Source: Iamia sp035575815 (GTDB taxonomy: Bacteria; Actinomycetota; Acidimicrobiia; Acidimicrobiales; Iamiaceae). Taken from it: a DNA stretch of 64,000 bases. The position numbers were made by a program, and so were the translations under genes. The DNA lies in the NCBI RefSeq assembly GCF_035575815.1, contig NZ_DATLXO010000088.1, forward strand, positions 1 to 64,000, read 5' to 3'. The notes beneath the pieces are model-generated. The model saw nothing but the letters and a program-made list of their open reading frames with translations. It did not search any database and was not told where the DNA came from. Positions 1 to 9,616 of this stretch are shown one piece after another; position 1 is the stretch's first letter, and every line of letters begins with the position of its first letter.

Positions 1-1
1 G

Positions 2-280
2 AAGACCGCGGGGGTCGTCGGGATCACCGTGACCGAGGTGAAGGGGTTCGGTCGCCAGGGCGGCCACACCGAGACCTATCGGGGCACGGAGTACCAGATC
101 GACTTCGTGCCCAAGGTCAAGCTCGAGGTCGTGATCGACGATGTCGAGATGGACAAGGTGGTCGACGTGCTGGTGGCCGCGGCGGCCACCGGGAAGATCG
201 GGGACGGCAAGGTGTGGGTGCCCCCGATCGAGGCGATCGTACGCATCCGCACCGGCGAGTCGGGGGTCGACGCCATCTAG
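2..280 (+). CDS. glnB: Nitrogen regulatory protein PII, C-terminal 92 residues (5' end outside window)
   Basis: The frame is open from base 2 to the stop at 280 and encodes the last 92 residues of a PII signal transducer; about 20 N-terminal residues lie upstream of the window. The T-loop GFGRQGGHTETYRGTEYQID is clear, and its TEY tyrosine falls at about residue 51, the site that GlnD-type enzymes modify in many bacteria and adenylylate in actinobacteria. The C-terminal GKIGDGKVWV block is the family's nucleotide and 2-oxoglutarate binding segment. PII proteins bind ATP/ADP and 2-oxoglutarate and adjust ammonium transport and glutamine synthetase. In actinobacteria the gene usually follows amtB, which cannot be seen here. 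GlnK is the alternative name; the sequence does not separate the two. Confidence 0.9.
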   Translation, partial: KTAGVVGITVTEVKGFGRQGGHTETYRGTEYQIDFVPKVKLEVVIDDVEMDKVVDVLVAAAATGKIGDGKVWVPPIEAIVRIRTGESGVDAI

Positions 281-301
281 CCCCGGCCCACCCCGGAACC
301 G

Positions 302-354
302 CCGAAATTGCGTACATGAGTCGCGCTCGGCGCGACTCATGTACGCAATTTCGG
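302..354. terminator. Perfect 25-bp inverted repeat between convergent genes
   Basis: Bases 302-326 are an exact inverse of 330-354, with a 3-nt loop. The repeat fills the 75-bp gap between the stop of the PII gene (+) and the stop of mnhG (-), so either transcript would form a long hairpin. There is no T-run on either side. It could work as a bidirectional terminator, but its unusual perfection and AT-richer arms (ATTGCGTACATGAGTCGCG) also fit a mobile palindromic repeat unit. Confidence 0.6.
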
Positions 355-355
355 G

Positions 356-676
356 TCAGTCCAGCTCGTCGACGACGGTGTGGTCGCTCTGGCGGGCGCC
401 GGCCTCGTGCGCAGCGCGGCCGATGAGGTGCGCGGAGACCGGCGCCGTCACCAGCTGGAACGTGGCGGCGAGGAGGAGCTTGGTGACATCGGAGACGTCG
501 TCGACAGCCAGGGCGGCGCCGACCAGGCAGAGGGTGATGCCGAGGGTCGCGGGCTTGGTCGCGGCGTGCATGCGGGCGTAGACGTCGGGCAGCCGGTAGA
601 GGCCGATGACGGCCACGACGGTCAGAGACGCGCCGGCCACCACGAAGAGCCCCGCGAGGATGTCGAGGAGGTTCAC
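356..676 (-). CDS. mnhG: Mrp antiporter subunit G
   Basis: A 106-residue protein with the MnhG/PhaG fold: three hydrophobic segments and the family block GLYRLPDVYARMHAATKPAT. It is the smallest-end subunit of the multi-protein Na+(K+)/H+ antiporter in the cytoplasmic membrane. The GTG start at 676-674 overlaps the stop of mnhF (GTGA), which signals translational coupling. A longer open frame runs upstream, but it overlaps mnhF completely and is not the natural start. It is the last gene of the operon; the 25-bp inverted repeat follows its stop by one base. Confidence 0.9.
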   Translation of the reverse strand: MNLLDILAGLFVVAGASLTVVAVIGLYRLPDVYARMHAATKPATLGITLCLVGAALAVDDVSDVTKLLLAATFQLVTAPVSAHLIGRAAHEAGARQSDHTVVDELD

Positions 677-933
677 GGACCCCGCCGTCCCATGTAGCGG
701 GCGATCGTCACCGTCGCCAGGAAGCCGAGCAGGCTGAGCACGAGAGCGACATCCGCGTACGTGCCGTCGCCGGTCGCCACGATGCCCACCGCGATCCCCG
801 AGATGATCGTAGCGGTGACGGTGTCGAGGGCGATGGCGCGATCGGGGAGGCCCTCGGAGCGCACGACGCGCAGAAGGCAGAGCGCGGCCGACACGGCGAG
901 TGCCGCGAAGCAGACCGTCGCCACGACCGTCAT
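673..933 (-). CDS. mnhF: Mrp antiporter subunit F
   Basis: An 86-residue integral membrane protein with three transmembrane segments and the MnhF signature LPDRAIALDTVTATIISGIAV. Subunit F is required, with A to E and G, for a functional Mrp complex that extrudes Na+ in exchange for protons. It overlaps mnhE by 4 nt (ATGA at 930-933) and mnhG by 4 nt, in the standard A-B-C-D-E-F-G order. Its length is normal for the family. Confidence 0.92.
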   Translation of the reverse strand: MTVVATVCFAALAVSAALCLLRVVRSEGLPDRAIALDTVTATIISGIAVGIVATGDGTYADVALVLSLLGFLATVTIARYMGRRGP

Positions 934-1454
934 CGCTCGCCCTCGTGGTCGTCCCCGCCCCCCGGGATCGGGGTGAAGGCCGCCGCGGCTCGAGCCTGGA
1001 GGTCGAGCACCCCGGCACGAAACGTCTCGAGGTCGCCCAGCCCGAGCACGTGGACGTGCAGCACGCCGGGGTTTGACCCTGCGGTCAGGGTCAGCGTGCC
1101 GGGGGTGAGGGTGATGGCGTTGGCCACGAGGGTCGTCACCAGCGGGGTGGCGCCGGGCAGCTCGATCCGGACGATGCCGGCGCGGAGCCGGGCCGGGGTG
1201 GGGACGAGGACGGTCACCAGCACGCGGATGCTCGAGGTCACCAGGCTGCCGAGGACGAACAGCACGAAACGGGCGACGCCCACGGGGTGCACCCGGTGGA
1301 GGCGCGGCTCATCAGCGAGGGGGAAGATCACGAGCACGCCGGTGGCCACGGCCAGGCCGCCGAGGAGGTTGGCGAGGGTCGGGTCGCCGTTGAGGAGGAC
1401 CCAGACGAGGGTGAGGACACCGAGCCAGGGCAGGCGACGGCGGGTGGCGGTCAT
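930..1454 (-). CDS. mnhE: Mrp antiporter subunit E
   Basis: A 174-residue MnhE protein. The N-terminal half has two hydrophobic helices (residues about 9 to 60) with WVLLNGDPTLANLLGGLAVA. The C-terminal half is the soluble MnhE domain with the typical block TPLVTTLVANAITLTPGTLT. It is a membrane subunit of the Mrp Na+/H+ antiporter. It starts at ATG 1454 and is separated from mnhD by a 240-bp spacer with a duplicated sequence, the only large gap in this operon. Confidence 0.92.
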   Translation of the reverse strand: MTATRRRLPWLGVLTLVWVLLNGDPTLANLLGGLAVATGVLVIFPLADEPRLHRVHPVGVARFVLFVLGSLVTSSIRVLVTVLVPTPARLRAGIVRIELPGATPLVTTLVANAITLTPGTLTLTAGSNPGVLHVHVLGLGDLETFRAGVLDLQARAAAAFTPIPGGGDDHEGER

Positions 1455-1462
1455 CGGTGGAC

Positions 1463-1696
1463 CGTTGGATCGTCGGACACGTCCGGCCGGGTTGGTGTTG
1501 CCGGGGACCGATGACCCCTGACGGCTTCGCCGTCAGAGAGGCCGCGCTGTCTGGTTCGCTCGCTCCACTCGCTCATCGGTTCGCCGTTGGATCGTCGGAC
1601 ACGTCCGGCCGGGTTGGCGTAGCCGGGGACCGATGAGCGCTGCCGGCTCCGCGGGCTTCGCCGTCAGAGAGCCCGTTTTGTCTGGTTCGCTCGCTC
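1463..1696. repeat. Imperfect direct duplication of about 105 to 115 bp inside the Mrp operon
   Basis: Two related blocks lie in the mnhD-mnhE spacer. Block 1 runs from 1463 to about 1565 and block 2 from 1585 to about 1696. Both begin with CGTTGGATCGTCGGACACGT, continue through GCCGGGGACCGATGA, and end in CTGGTTCGCTCGCTC. Block 2 carries a roughly 9-nt insertion. Block 1 contains a perfect hairpin (1518-1525 against 1529-1536). The minus-strand phrase GAGCGAGCGAACCAGACA occurs in both. The second block touches the last codons of mnhD. The role is unknown; an mRNA-processing or differential-expression element is possible. Confidence 0.7.
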
Positions 1697-3179
1697 ACGG
1701 TGCCGCCTCCACGTCGCCGGCGTAGTGGCCTGGTGTGGTCAGGTCGGCCGCGGCGCGCTCGCAGAGGGCGTAGAGCGGCCCGGCCCCCAGGGCCACGGTC
1801 AGGGTCACGGCGACGAGCACGGCCGTGGCGCCGCCCATGGTCGGCCGGCGCCGGAGGATGCCCCCCTCGCGTGCGTCGCCGTCGGACTTGGGACCCCAGA
1901 ACGCGCCGAGCCAGATCTTGGCCATCGACACGAGGGTCAGCAGGCTGACGACCAGGGCCACGGCCACCAGGACGTACTGGCCGTCGTCGACCCCGGCGGT
2001 GATCAGCCCCAGCTTGCCGACGAACCCCGAGAACGGGGGCACCCCGGCCAGGCTGAGCGCGGGCACGGCGAACAGCAGCGCCAGGGGTCCCGATCGGCGG
2101 GCCAGGCCACCCAGCCGGTCGAGCTCGCCGGTGCGCTCGCTGGATTCGACTACCCCCTCCACGAGGAACAGCGAGGTCTTGGTGGGGATGTGGTGCAGCA
2201 GGTAGAAGACGGTCGCCGCAACCCCGGCCGCACCCCCGATGGCGAGGCCCATCACCATGTAGCCGATCCCGCTGACGATGAGGAACGACAAGATGCGCTT
2301 GATGTCGCTCTGGGCGATGGCCCCGAGCACGCCGATGAGCATGGTGAGGGCCGCGACCACGATCAACAGGGTGCGGTGCTGGTCGGGGAAGAGCAGGGTC
2401 TGGGTCCGGATCAAGGCGTAGACGCCGACCTTGGTGAGCAGGCCGGCGAACACCGCGGTCACCGGGCTGGGAGCGGTGGGGTAGGAGTCGGGCAACCAGA
2501 AGAACAGGGGGAACACCGCGGCCTTGAGGCCGAAGGCGATCAGGAGCAGCATCTGGAGCCCGGTGCGCAACCCCGGGTCGAGCTCGGCCAGACGGACCGG
2601 CAGCTCGGCCAGGCTGAGGGTGCCGGTGGCGGCGTACACCAGGCCCACCGCGGTGAGCAGGAGCAGCGACTCGAGGGTGTTGATGACCACGTAGGTGGTG
2701 CCGGCACGCACCTGGCTGGGGCGCCCGTGCAGGGTCAGCAGCACGTAGCTGGCGATGAGCAGGACCTCGAAGGCGACGAAGAGGTGGAAGAGGTCGCCGG
2801 TCGAGAAGGCGGCGGCGATGCCCGCGGCGAGCACCAGGTAGGCGGGGTGGTAGTAGGGCGAGCGCTCGTCGTTCGCACCTTGCCCGACGGCGAACACCAG
2901 CACCGTGAGCAGGGTCACGAAGGCGATGACGAGCATCAGGGCCGCGAGGCGGTCGACGACGTAGGTGATGCCGATCTCCGACGGCCAGCCGCCGAGGCGG
3001 GCCACCACCGCGGCGTCGTCGCGCTCGACCGCCACCAGGAGGACGACCGAGATGGCGAGCGTCGCCCCGAGGCTGACCAGGTTGACGATGCGCTGCACCT
3101 GCTGGTGACGCACCGCGAGCAGGCTCAGCGCCGCGCCCAGGAGGGGCAGGGCGAAGGTCAGGGGGACGAGTCGGGTCAT
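1695..3179 (-). CDS. mnhD: Mrp antiporter subunit D (proton-translocating, NuoN-like)
   Basis: A 494-residue polytopic membrane protein of the proton antiporter family shared with complex I subunits NuoL/M/N. The conserved Glu sits in the segment FHLFVAFEVLLIASYVLL. The Lys of AFGLKAAVFPLFFWLPDSYP and the lysine/histidine segment FYLLHHIPTKTSLFLVEG are both present. Subunits A and D are the likely ion channels of the complex. It starts at ATG 3179, overlapping the mnhC stop by 4 nt, and ends just before the duplicated spacer. Confidence 0.94.
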   Translation of the reverse strand: MTRLVPLTFALPLLGAALSLLAVRHQQVQRIVNLVSLGATLAISVVLLVAVERDDAAVVARLGGWPSEIGITYVVDRLAALMLVIAFVTLLTVLVFAVGQGANDERSPYYHPAYLVLAAGIAAAFSTGDLFHLFVAFEVLLIASYVLLTLHGRPSQVRAGTTYVVINTLESLLLLTAVGLVYAATGTLSLAELPVRLAELDPGLRTGLQMLLLIAFGLKAAVFPLFFWLPDSYPTAPSPVTAVFAGLLTKVGVYALIRTQTLLFPDQHRTLLIVVAALTMLIGVLGAIAQSDIKRILSFLIVSGIGYMVMGLAIGGAAGVAATVFYLLHHIPTKTSLFLVEGVVESSERTGELDRLGGLARRSGPLALLFAVPALSLAGVPPFSGFVGKLGLITAGVDDGQYVLVAVALVVSLLTLVSMAKIWLGAFWGPKSDGDAREGGILRRRPTMGGATAVLVAVTLTVALGAGPLYALCERAAADLTTPGHYAGDVEAAP

Positions 3180-3598
3180 CGGGGTCCGCCCTCGCCCGGG
3201 GGGTCGGGCTGGGTGTCGGCGTCGACGCCCCCGTCGGTCCCGCCATCGGCATCGTCCATGGGGCCGGCCAGGCGCCGGTCGGAGAGGTCGTCCTCGACCT
3301 CGTCGTTGCCGTCGACGGTCCAGTTCCGCCAGGCCAGGGCGAGCAGGAAGGCCTGGAGGGCGAAGCCGATCACGATGGCGGTGAGCACCAGGGCTTGGGG
3401 CACGGGGTCGGTGAAGGTTCCCTCCCCGCCGATGACCGGGGCGGTGCCCCGCCGCCCGCCGGCGGTGAGCAGCAGCAGGTTGACGCCGTTGCCCATCACC
3501 GCGACACCCAGCACGATGCGGGTGATCGTCCGGTGGAGCATGAGGTAGGTGCCGGTCGCGAAGAGCACCCCTATGAGGGCGACGAGGGGAAGGCTCAC
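3176..3598 (-). CDS. mnhC: Mrp antiporter subunit C (NuoK-like)
   Basis: A 140-residue protein. The first 105 residues hold three transmembrane helices of the NuoK/MnhC family, with GVAVMGNGVNLLLLTAGG and DPVPQALVLTAIVIGFALQA. The last 35 residues form a hydrophilic, Asp- and Pro-rich tail that is longer than in many MnhC proteins. It overlaps mnhA and mnhD by 4 nt each and so is translationally coupled to both. It is a membrane subunit of the Na+/H+ antiporter. Confidence 0.92.
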   Translation of the reverse strand: MSLPLVALIGVLFATGTYLMLHRTITRIVLGVAVMGNGVNLLLLTAGGRRGTAPVIGGEGTFTDPVPQALVLTAIVIGFALQAFLLALAWRNWTVDGNDEVEDDLSDRRLAGPMDDADGGTDGGVDADTQPDPPGEGGPR

Positions 3599-6438
3599 CG
3601 AGCTCCCGCCCGTGGCGACGCGCCAGGCTCGGCCAGCCCCGGCGGGTGGCCGCTCGACTCCGAACCCAGGTGGGTGAGCACGCTGAGGACCACGCCCAGC
3701 ACCAGGACGTACACGCCGATGTCGAACACCGTGGACGACACCAGCTTCACCGTGCCGATCAGCGGCAGGCCGACCTCGGCGATCGACGAGGTCAGGAACT
3801 CCTCGCCCGTCGCCGCCGCGGTCAGACCGGTCCCGACCGCCAGCAGCAGGCCGGTGGCGATGAGCCCCGACGTGGGCAGGGCCCGGGGGCGCCGGAGGTG
3901 GGGCGACCCGGCCGCCAGGTAGCGCATGACGAACGCCATGCCGGCGATGAGGCCGCCGGCGAAGCCGCCACCGGGGGCGTTGTGGCCCCGCAGGGTCACG
4001 TACACCGAGACCAACAGGATCAGGGTGAAAACGGCGCGGGAGACCTGGTCGAAGATCACCGAGCGGGCGCCGATGGCGTCGGGCGGGTCGGGCTGGGGCC
4101 CGGCTCCCGACAGGTGGGGGTCGCCCAGGGGATCGGTCCCCGCACCGTGGTCCCGCCGGGCGGCGCGCACCAGGTTGGCTACACCGGCGGCGGCGATGGC
4201 GAGGACGGTGATCTCGCCCAGGGTGTCGACGCCGCGGACGTCGACGAGGATCACGTTCACCACGTTGCGGCCGCCCGCGTCGGGCTCGGACCGGGCCACG
4301 ATCTCATCGGCGACCGGGCTGGTGGTGCGCGCCGTGCCGGCGACGAGGGCGAAGGTGGCCACGCCCAGCCCCACGGCGAGGGAGATGGCGATCCGCACGG
4401 CGCGGGGAGCCCACTCCGGGGGCGGCGAGTAGCCCTCGGGGAGGTGCCGGAGCACGAGGAGGAACACGACGAGGGTGATCGTCTCCACCAGCACCTGGGT
4501 CAGGGCCAGGTCCGGGGCCCCGTAGAGCATGAAGATGGCCGCCATGGCGTAGCCCACGGCACCGAGCATCAGCACCGCCACGAAGCGACGGCGCGCCACC
4601 ACCATGGCGGCGGCCATGGCCGCCGCGAGCACGGCGACCGCGGCCTGCAGGACGCTGCCCCCCGTGGCGCTGGTGCCGCCCGGACCGATCCCGGCCCCGC
4701 CCACGAACGCCGCCGTCATGGCCGCGATGAGCACCACGAACACGACGGCCATGTAGGCCGGCAACGACCCGCTCTGGACGATCGCCGTGACCCGGCGGGC
4801 ACCGACGAGCAGGCCGTCGAGGGTGGACTGGAAGGCCCGGGTCCCCGACAAGCGCGCCGCGGGCAGGCCCGGGGACCGGGCGAGCAGGAGGTGGAGCCCC
4901 GCGCCGGCCGCAACGATGCCCACCGAGAGGAAGAGCGGGAGGTGGAGCCCCGCCCACAGGGTGAGGTGCCCCTCGGCGGCGGGGTCGAGCGCCTCGCTGG
5001 CGACCCCGAGCCGGTCGCCGAGGGGGCCGGCGAGCAGCCCGCCGGCGATGGTGAGCCCGACGAGCACACCCACCGGTCCGGTGAGCCCGACCGACGGCGG
5101 GTGGCGCACGGTGGCCGGTTCGTCCGTCGGCCCGGGACCGTCGGAGAAGAGCCCGAACCAGAGCCGGGCCGAGTACGCGGTGGTCAGGACCGAGCCGACG
5201 ACGACCACCACGAGGGCGACCACGCTCCACGCGTCGCCCTCCTCGACGAGGGCGTCGAGGGCGGCCTCCTTGGCCACGAACCCGAGCAGCGGGGGCAGCC
5301 CGACCATCGAGGCGGCGGCGACCGCGGTCATCGCCGCCACCCACGGCAGGCGGCGGCCCACTCCGGTCAGGCGGCGGATGTCCCGGCTGCCGGTGGCGTG
5401 GTCGACGATGCCGACGGCGAGGAACAGCGCGGCCTTGAACAGGGCGTGGCCCACCAGCAGGGCCACCCCGGCGGCGGTGGTGGCCGGGTGGCCGAGGCCG
5501 AAGAGCACCATGAGTAGGCCCAGCTGCGACACGGTGCCGTGGGCCAGGAGAAGCTTGGCATCGTGCTGGCGCAGCGCGCTGATGCCGCCGGTCAGCATCG
5601 TCAGCCCGCCCACGACGACGAGGGTCGGTCGCCACCACGAGACCTCGGCGAAGAGGGGCGCCAGGCGGCCAACCAGCACCACCCCCGCCTTCACCATGGT
5701 GGCCGAGTGGAGGAAGGCGCTGACCGGGGTGGGCGCGGCCATGGCCCCGGGCAGCCAGAACTGGAACGGGAACTGTGCCGACTTGGTGAACGCCCCGACG
5801 AGGACGAGCACCAGGCCCACCTGCACCACCACGGCGGTGGCCGGCGCCGCGCTCAGCCCGGCGAGCGACGTGGTGCCCGCCGCGTCGGCGAGCAGGGCTA
5901 GGCCACCGAAGAGGGCGAGGCCACCGGCCCCGGTGACGAGCAGGGCCTGCTGGGCGGCGGACCGGGCGCCGGCGCCCTCGTGGTCGAGGCCGATCAGCAC
6001 GAAGGAGGTGATCGTGGTCGCCTCCCAGAAGATGAAGAGCGTCCAGGTGTCATCGGCGAGGACGAGCCCGAGCATGGCGCCGGCGAAGGCGACGAACCCG
6101 CCGGCGAAGCGCGAGAGCCGCTCGAGGGGCACCTCGGGGCCGAAGTAGCTGCCCGAGTACGCCAGCACGAGGGTGCCCATACCGGTGACGACCAGGGCCA
6201 TGAGCAGGGCGAACCCGTCGAGCCGGAACGACAGGGCGACGTCGAGGTCGGGCAGCCAGGTCCAGCGCTGCGAGCGTTCGGCCCCGTCGAGCACACCGCC
6301 GATCTGGGACGCGAACCAGGCCGCGGCGACACCGGGGACGACCAGCGCGGCGGCGATCGTCCCGCGCCGGCCGAGGCGCGCGCCGAGGCCGAGAAGAAGC
6401 GCGGCAGCAAGGATGTGCGAGGTGACGAGGAGGACCAT
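3595..6438 (-). CDS. mnhA: Mrp antiporter subunit A with fused subunit B domain
   Basis: A 947-residue polytopic protein. Residues 1 to about 650 are MnhA (NuoL-like): the conserved Glu139 lies in FIFWEATTITSFVLIG and Lys219 in AFTKSAQFPFQFWLPGAM. Residues from about 650 to 760 carry the extra A-specific C-terminal helices (LYGAPDLALTQVLVETITLV). From about 790 there is a complete MnhB domain (VSVYVTLRGHNAPGGGFAGG, then LVSSTVFDIGVYVLVLGVVL). A separate mnhB is therefore not needed, and this A-B fusion is common in actinobacteria. It is the first gene of the operon. The ATG at 6438 is preceded by the candidate leader RNA. Confidence 0.94.
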   Translation of the reverse strand: MVLLVTSHILAAALLLGLGARLGRRGTIAAALVVPGVAAAWFASQIGGVLDGAERSQRWTWLPDLDVALSFRLDGFALLMALVVTGMGTLVLAYSGSYFGPEVPLERLSRFAGGFVAFAGAMLGLVLADDTWTLFIFWEATTITSFVLIGLDHEGAGARSAAQQALLVTGAGGLALFGGLALLADAAGTTSLAGLSAAPATAVVVQVGLVLVLVGAFTKSAQFPFQFWLPGAMAAPTPVSAFLHSATMVKAGVVLVGRLAPLFAEVSWWRPTLVVVGGLTMLTGGISALRQHDAKLLLAHGTVSQLGLLMVLFGLGHPATTAAGVALLVGHALFKAALFLAVGIVDHATGSRDIRRLTGVGRRLPWVAAMTAVAAASMVGLPPLLGFVAKEAALDALVEEGDAWSVVALVVVVVGSVLTTAYSARLWFGLFSDGPGPTDEPATVRHPPSVGLTGPVGVLVGLTIAGGLLAGPLGDRLGVASEALDPAAEGHLTLWAGLHLPLFLSVGIVAAGAGLHLLLARSPGLPAARLSGTRAFQSTLDGLLVGARRVTAIVQSGSLPAYMAVVFVVLIAAMTAAFVGGAGIGPGGTSATGGSVLQAAVAVLAAAMAAAMVVARRRFVAVLMLGAVGYAMAAIFMLYGAPDLALTQVLVETITLVVFLLVLRHLPEGYSPPPEWAPRAVRIAISLAVGLGVATFALVAGTARTTSPVADEIVARSEPDAGGRNVVNVILVDVRGVDTLGEITVLAIAAAGVANLVRAARRDHGAGTDPLGDPHLSGAGPQPDPPDAIGARSVIFDQVSRAVFTLILLVSVYVTLRGHNAPGGGFAGGLIAGMAFVMRYLAAGSPHLRRPRALPTSGLIATGLLLAVGTGLTAAATGEEFLTSSIAEVGLPLIGTVKLVSSTVFDIGVYVLVLGVVLSVLTHLGSESSGHPPGLAEPGASPRAGAR

Positions 6439-6552
6439 GGACCTACGGGGTCGGAGATGACATCGCCGACCAGGCTTCCCGGCACACCCAGACCGAAGGG
6501 TACCAGCCCGCTATCCCGCCGCCTCCCTGGTAGGCGGGTTCGCGGACCCGCC
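6439..6552 (-). promoter_or_regulatory. Candidate structured leader or riboswitch of the Mrp operon
   Basis: The 309-bp gap between gpmA and mnhA holds no gene. On the minus strand its mnhA-proximal 114 nt look structured: a perfect 7-bp hairpin (6533-6539 with 6546-6552), then GGTACCC facing GGGTGTGCC (about 6475 to 6502), then GCCGGGAAGCCTGGTCGGC (about 6465 to 6483), whose outer GCCG and CGGC can pair. I have an unverified impression of similar leaders before actinobacterial Na+/H+ antiporter genes. A cation-sensing or other riboswitch is an inference; no Rfam family could be assigned. Nothing is recognisable in 6553-6747. Confidence 0.4.
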
Positions 6553-6747
6553 GATGGCGTCGATGAGACGCACCTGTTCGGCCGGCCCGCCGTTGCCGGG
6601 ACCGATCGGATGGCGTGTCCGGGGTCCCGACCACGTTGGTGACCTGGGAGCGCAACGGGCCGACGCCTCCCGTGCCCCCCGGATGGTGGTCTCACGGCTC
6701 GTAGCGGGTGGCCGGATCTTCCGCCCCGGTGCCTCTCGGTCGGGGGC

Positions 6748-7548
6748 CTACCGGCCCCAGGTCTCTGCGGCGGGGGACCGGGCCGCCTGCTGGGCCACGG
6801 CGGCGGCGGCGGCCGCCACCGCCGCGGGGTCGCCCAGGCTGCGGGCCAACGGGTCGCCGGGTTCGGCGGGTCGCATCGTGGCGGGGTCGAGCTCGTACAC
6901 GAGCGGGACCCCCGTGGGCAGGTTCAGCTCGGAGATGGCATCGTCGGCGATGTCGTCGAGGTGCTTCACGAGGGCCCGCAGGCTGTTGCCGTGGGCGGCG
7001 ACGAGCACCGTGCGCCCCGCCGCCAGGTCAGCGACGATGGCATCGAACCAGTAGGGCAGCATGCGGGCCACCACGTCGGCCAGGCACTCCGAGGTCGGGA
7101 GCACGTCGGGTGGCAGGGCGGCGTAGCGCCGGTCCTCGTTGGGGTTGTGGGCGTTGTCCGGGGCGATGGGCGGCGGCGGCGTGTCGTAGCTGCGCCGCCA
7201 GATGTGCACCTGGTCGGCTCCGAAGCGCGCCGCCGTCTCGGCCTTGTCCCGGCCCGTGAGATCGCCGTAGTGGCGCTCGTTCAGCCGCCAGTGGCGCCGC
7301 ACCGGCACCCACGAGAGGCCCATGGCCAAGAGGGCCAGGTCCGCGGTGTGGATGGCGCGGGTCTGCAGCGAGGTGTGGACGACGTCGGGGGCGAGGCCGG
7401 CCTCGGCCATGAGGCGCCCCGACTCGCGCGCCTCCTGCTCGCCGAGGGCCGAGAGCGGGGCGTCCCACCACCCGGTGAAGAGGTTCTCGGCGTTCCAGGT
7501 GCTCTGGCCGTGGCGGAGCAGGACGAGGGTGGCGCGGGCGCGGCTCAT
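6748..7548 (-). CDS. gpmA: 2,3-bisphosphoglycerate-dependent phosphoglycerate mutase
   Basis: A 266-residue histidine-phosphatase-fold enzyme that interconverts 3- and 2-phosphoglycerate in glycolysis and gluconeogenesis. The phosphohistidine motif LLRHGQSTWNAENLFTGWWD is at residues about 9 to 28. The LNERHYGDLTG block with the catalytic Glu follows, and AAHGNSLRALVKHLDDI provides the second catalytic His. The last 25 residues are an Ala-rich extension. A -10 box TACTGT (plus 7556-7561) lies 7 nt before the ATG, so the transcript is probably leaderless; this fixes the start well inside a much longer open frame. Confidence 0.93.
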   Translation of the reverse strand: MSRARATLVLLRHGQSTWNAENLFTGWWDAPLSALGEQEARESGRLMAEAGLAPDVVHTSLQTRAIHTADLALLAMGLSWVPVRRHWRLNERHYGDLTGRDKAETAARFGADQVHIWRRSYDTPPPPIAPDNAHNPNEDRRYAALPPDVLPTSECLADVVARMLPYWFDAIVADLAAGRTVLVAAHGNSLRALVKHLDDIADDAISELNLPTGVPLVYELDPATMRPAEPGDPLARSLGDPAAVAAAAAAVAQQAARSPAAETWGR

Positions 7549-7671
7549 GGCCGCCACAGTAGGAGGGTCCACGCCGGGCAGGACGACGGTGCTCAGACGA
7601 CGGGCAAACCGCCACCGTGATGGGTCGACGAGACCCGGCAGGGCGGCAGTTTCGGAAGATCTCGGCGTCAG

Positions 7672-7701
7672 GTTGATAGTCGGGCACTCAACTTTTATCC
7701 T
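7672..7701 (+). promoter_or_regulatory. dnaK promoter overlapped by a HAIR operator for HspR
   Basis: GTTGATA (7672-7678), a 7-nt spacer and ACTCAAC (7686-7692) match the actinobacterial HAIR inverted repeat (consensus CTTGAGT-N7-ACTCAAG) that HspR binds. It lies on the promoter itself: -35 TTGATA at 7673-7678, a 17-bp spacer, and -10 TATCCT at 7696-7701. Binding would block RNA polymerase. A purine-rich ribosome site (GGAGGAAAC) precedes the dnaK ATG at 7742. Confidence 0.85.
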
Positions 7702-7741
7702 GACGCAAGACACATCTCGTCCCGCACCGGAGGAAACCCCC

Positions 7742-9615
<1,874 letters not shown>

Positions 9616-9616
<1 letters not shown>

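Noticed and set aside
1725..3548. A 607-residue plus-strand frame opposite mnhD and mnhC
   Set aside because: Gly/Glu/His/Arg-rich antisense translation of a membrane protein gene; no start signal or homology.
6439..6552. Cobalamin riboswitch suggested by GCCGGGAAGCC
   Set aside because: The B12-box and the other conserved cobalamin blocks are absent; only a short look-alike is present.
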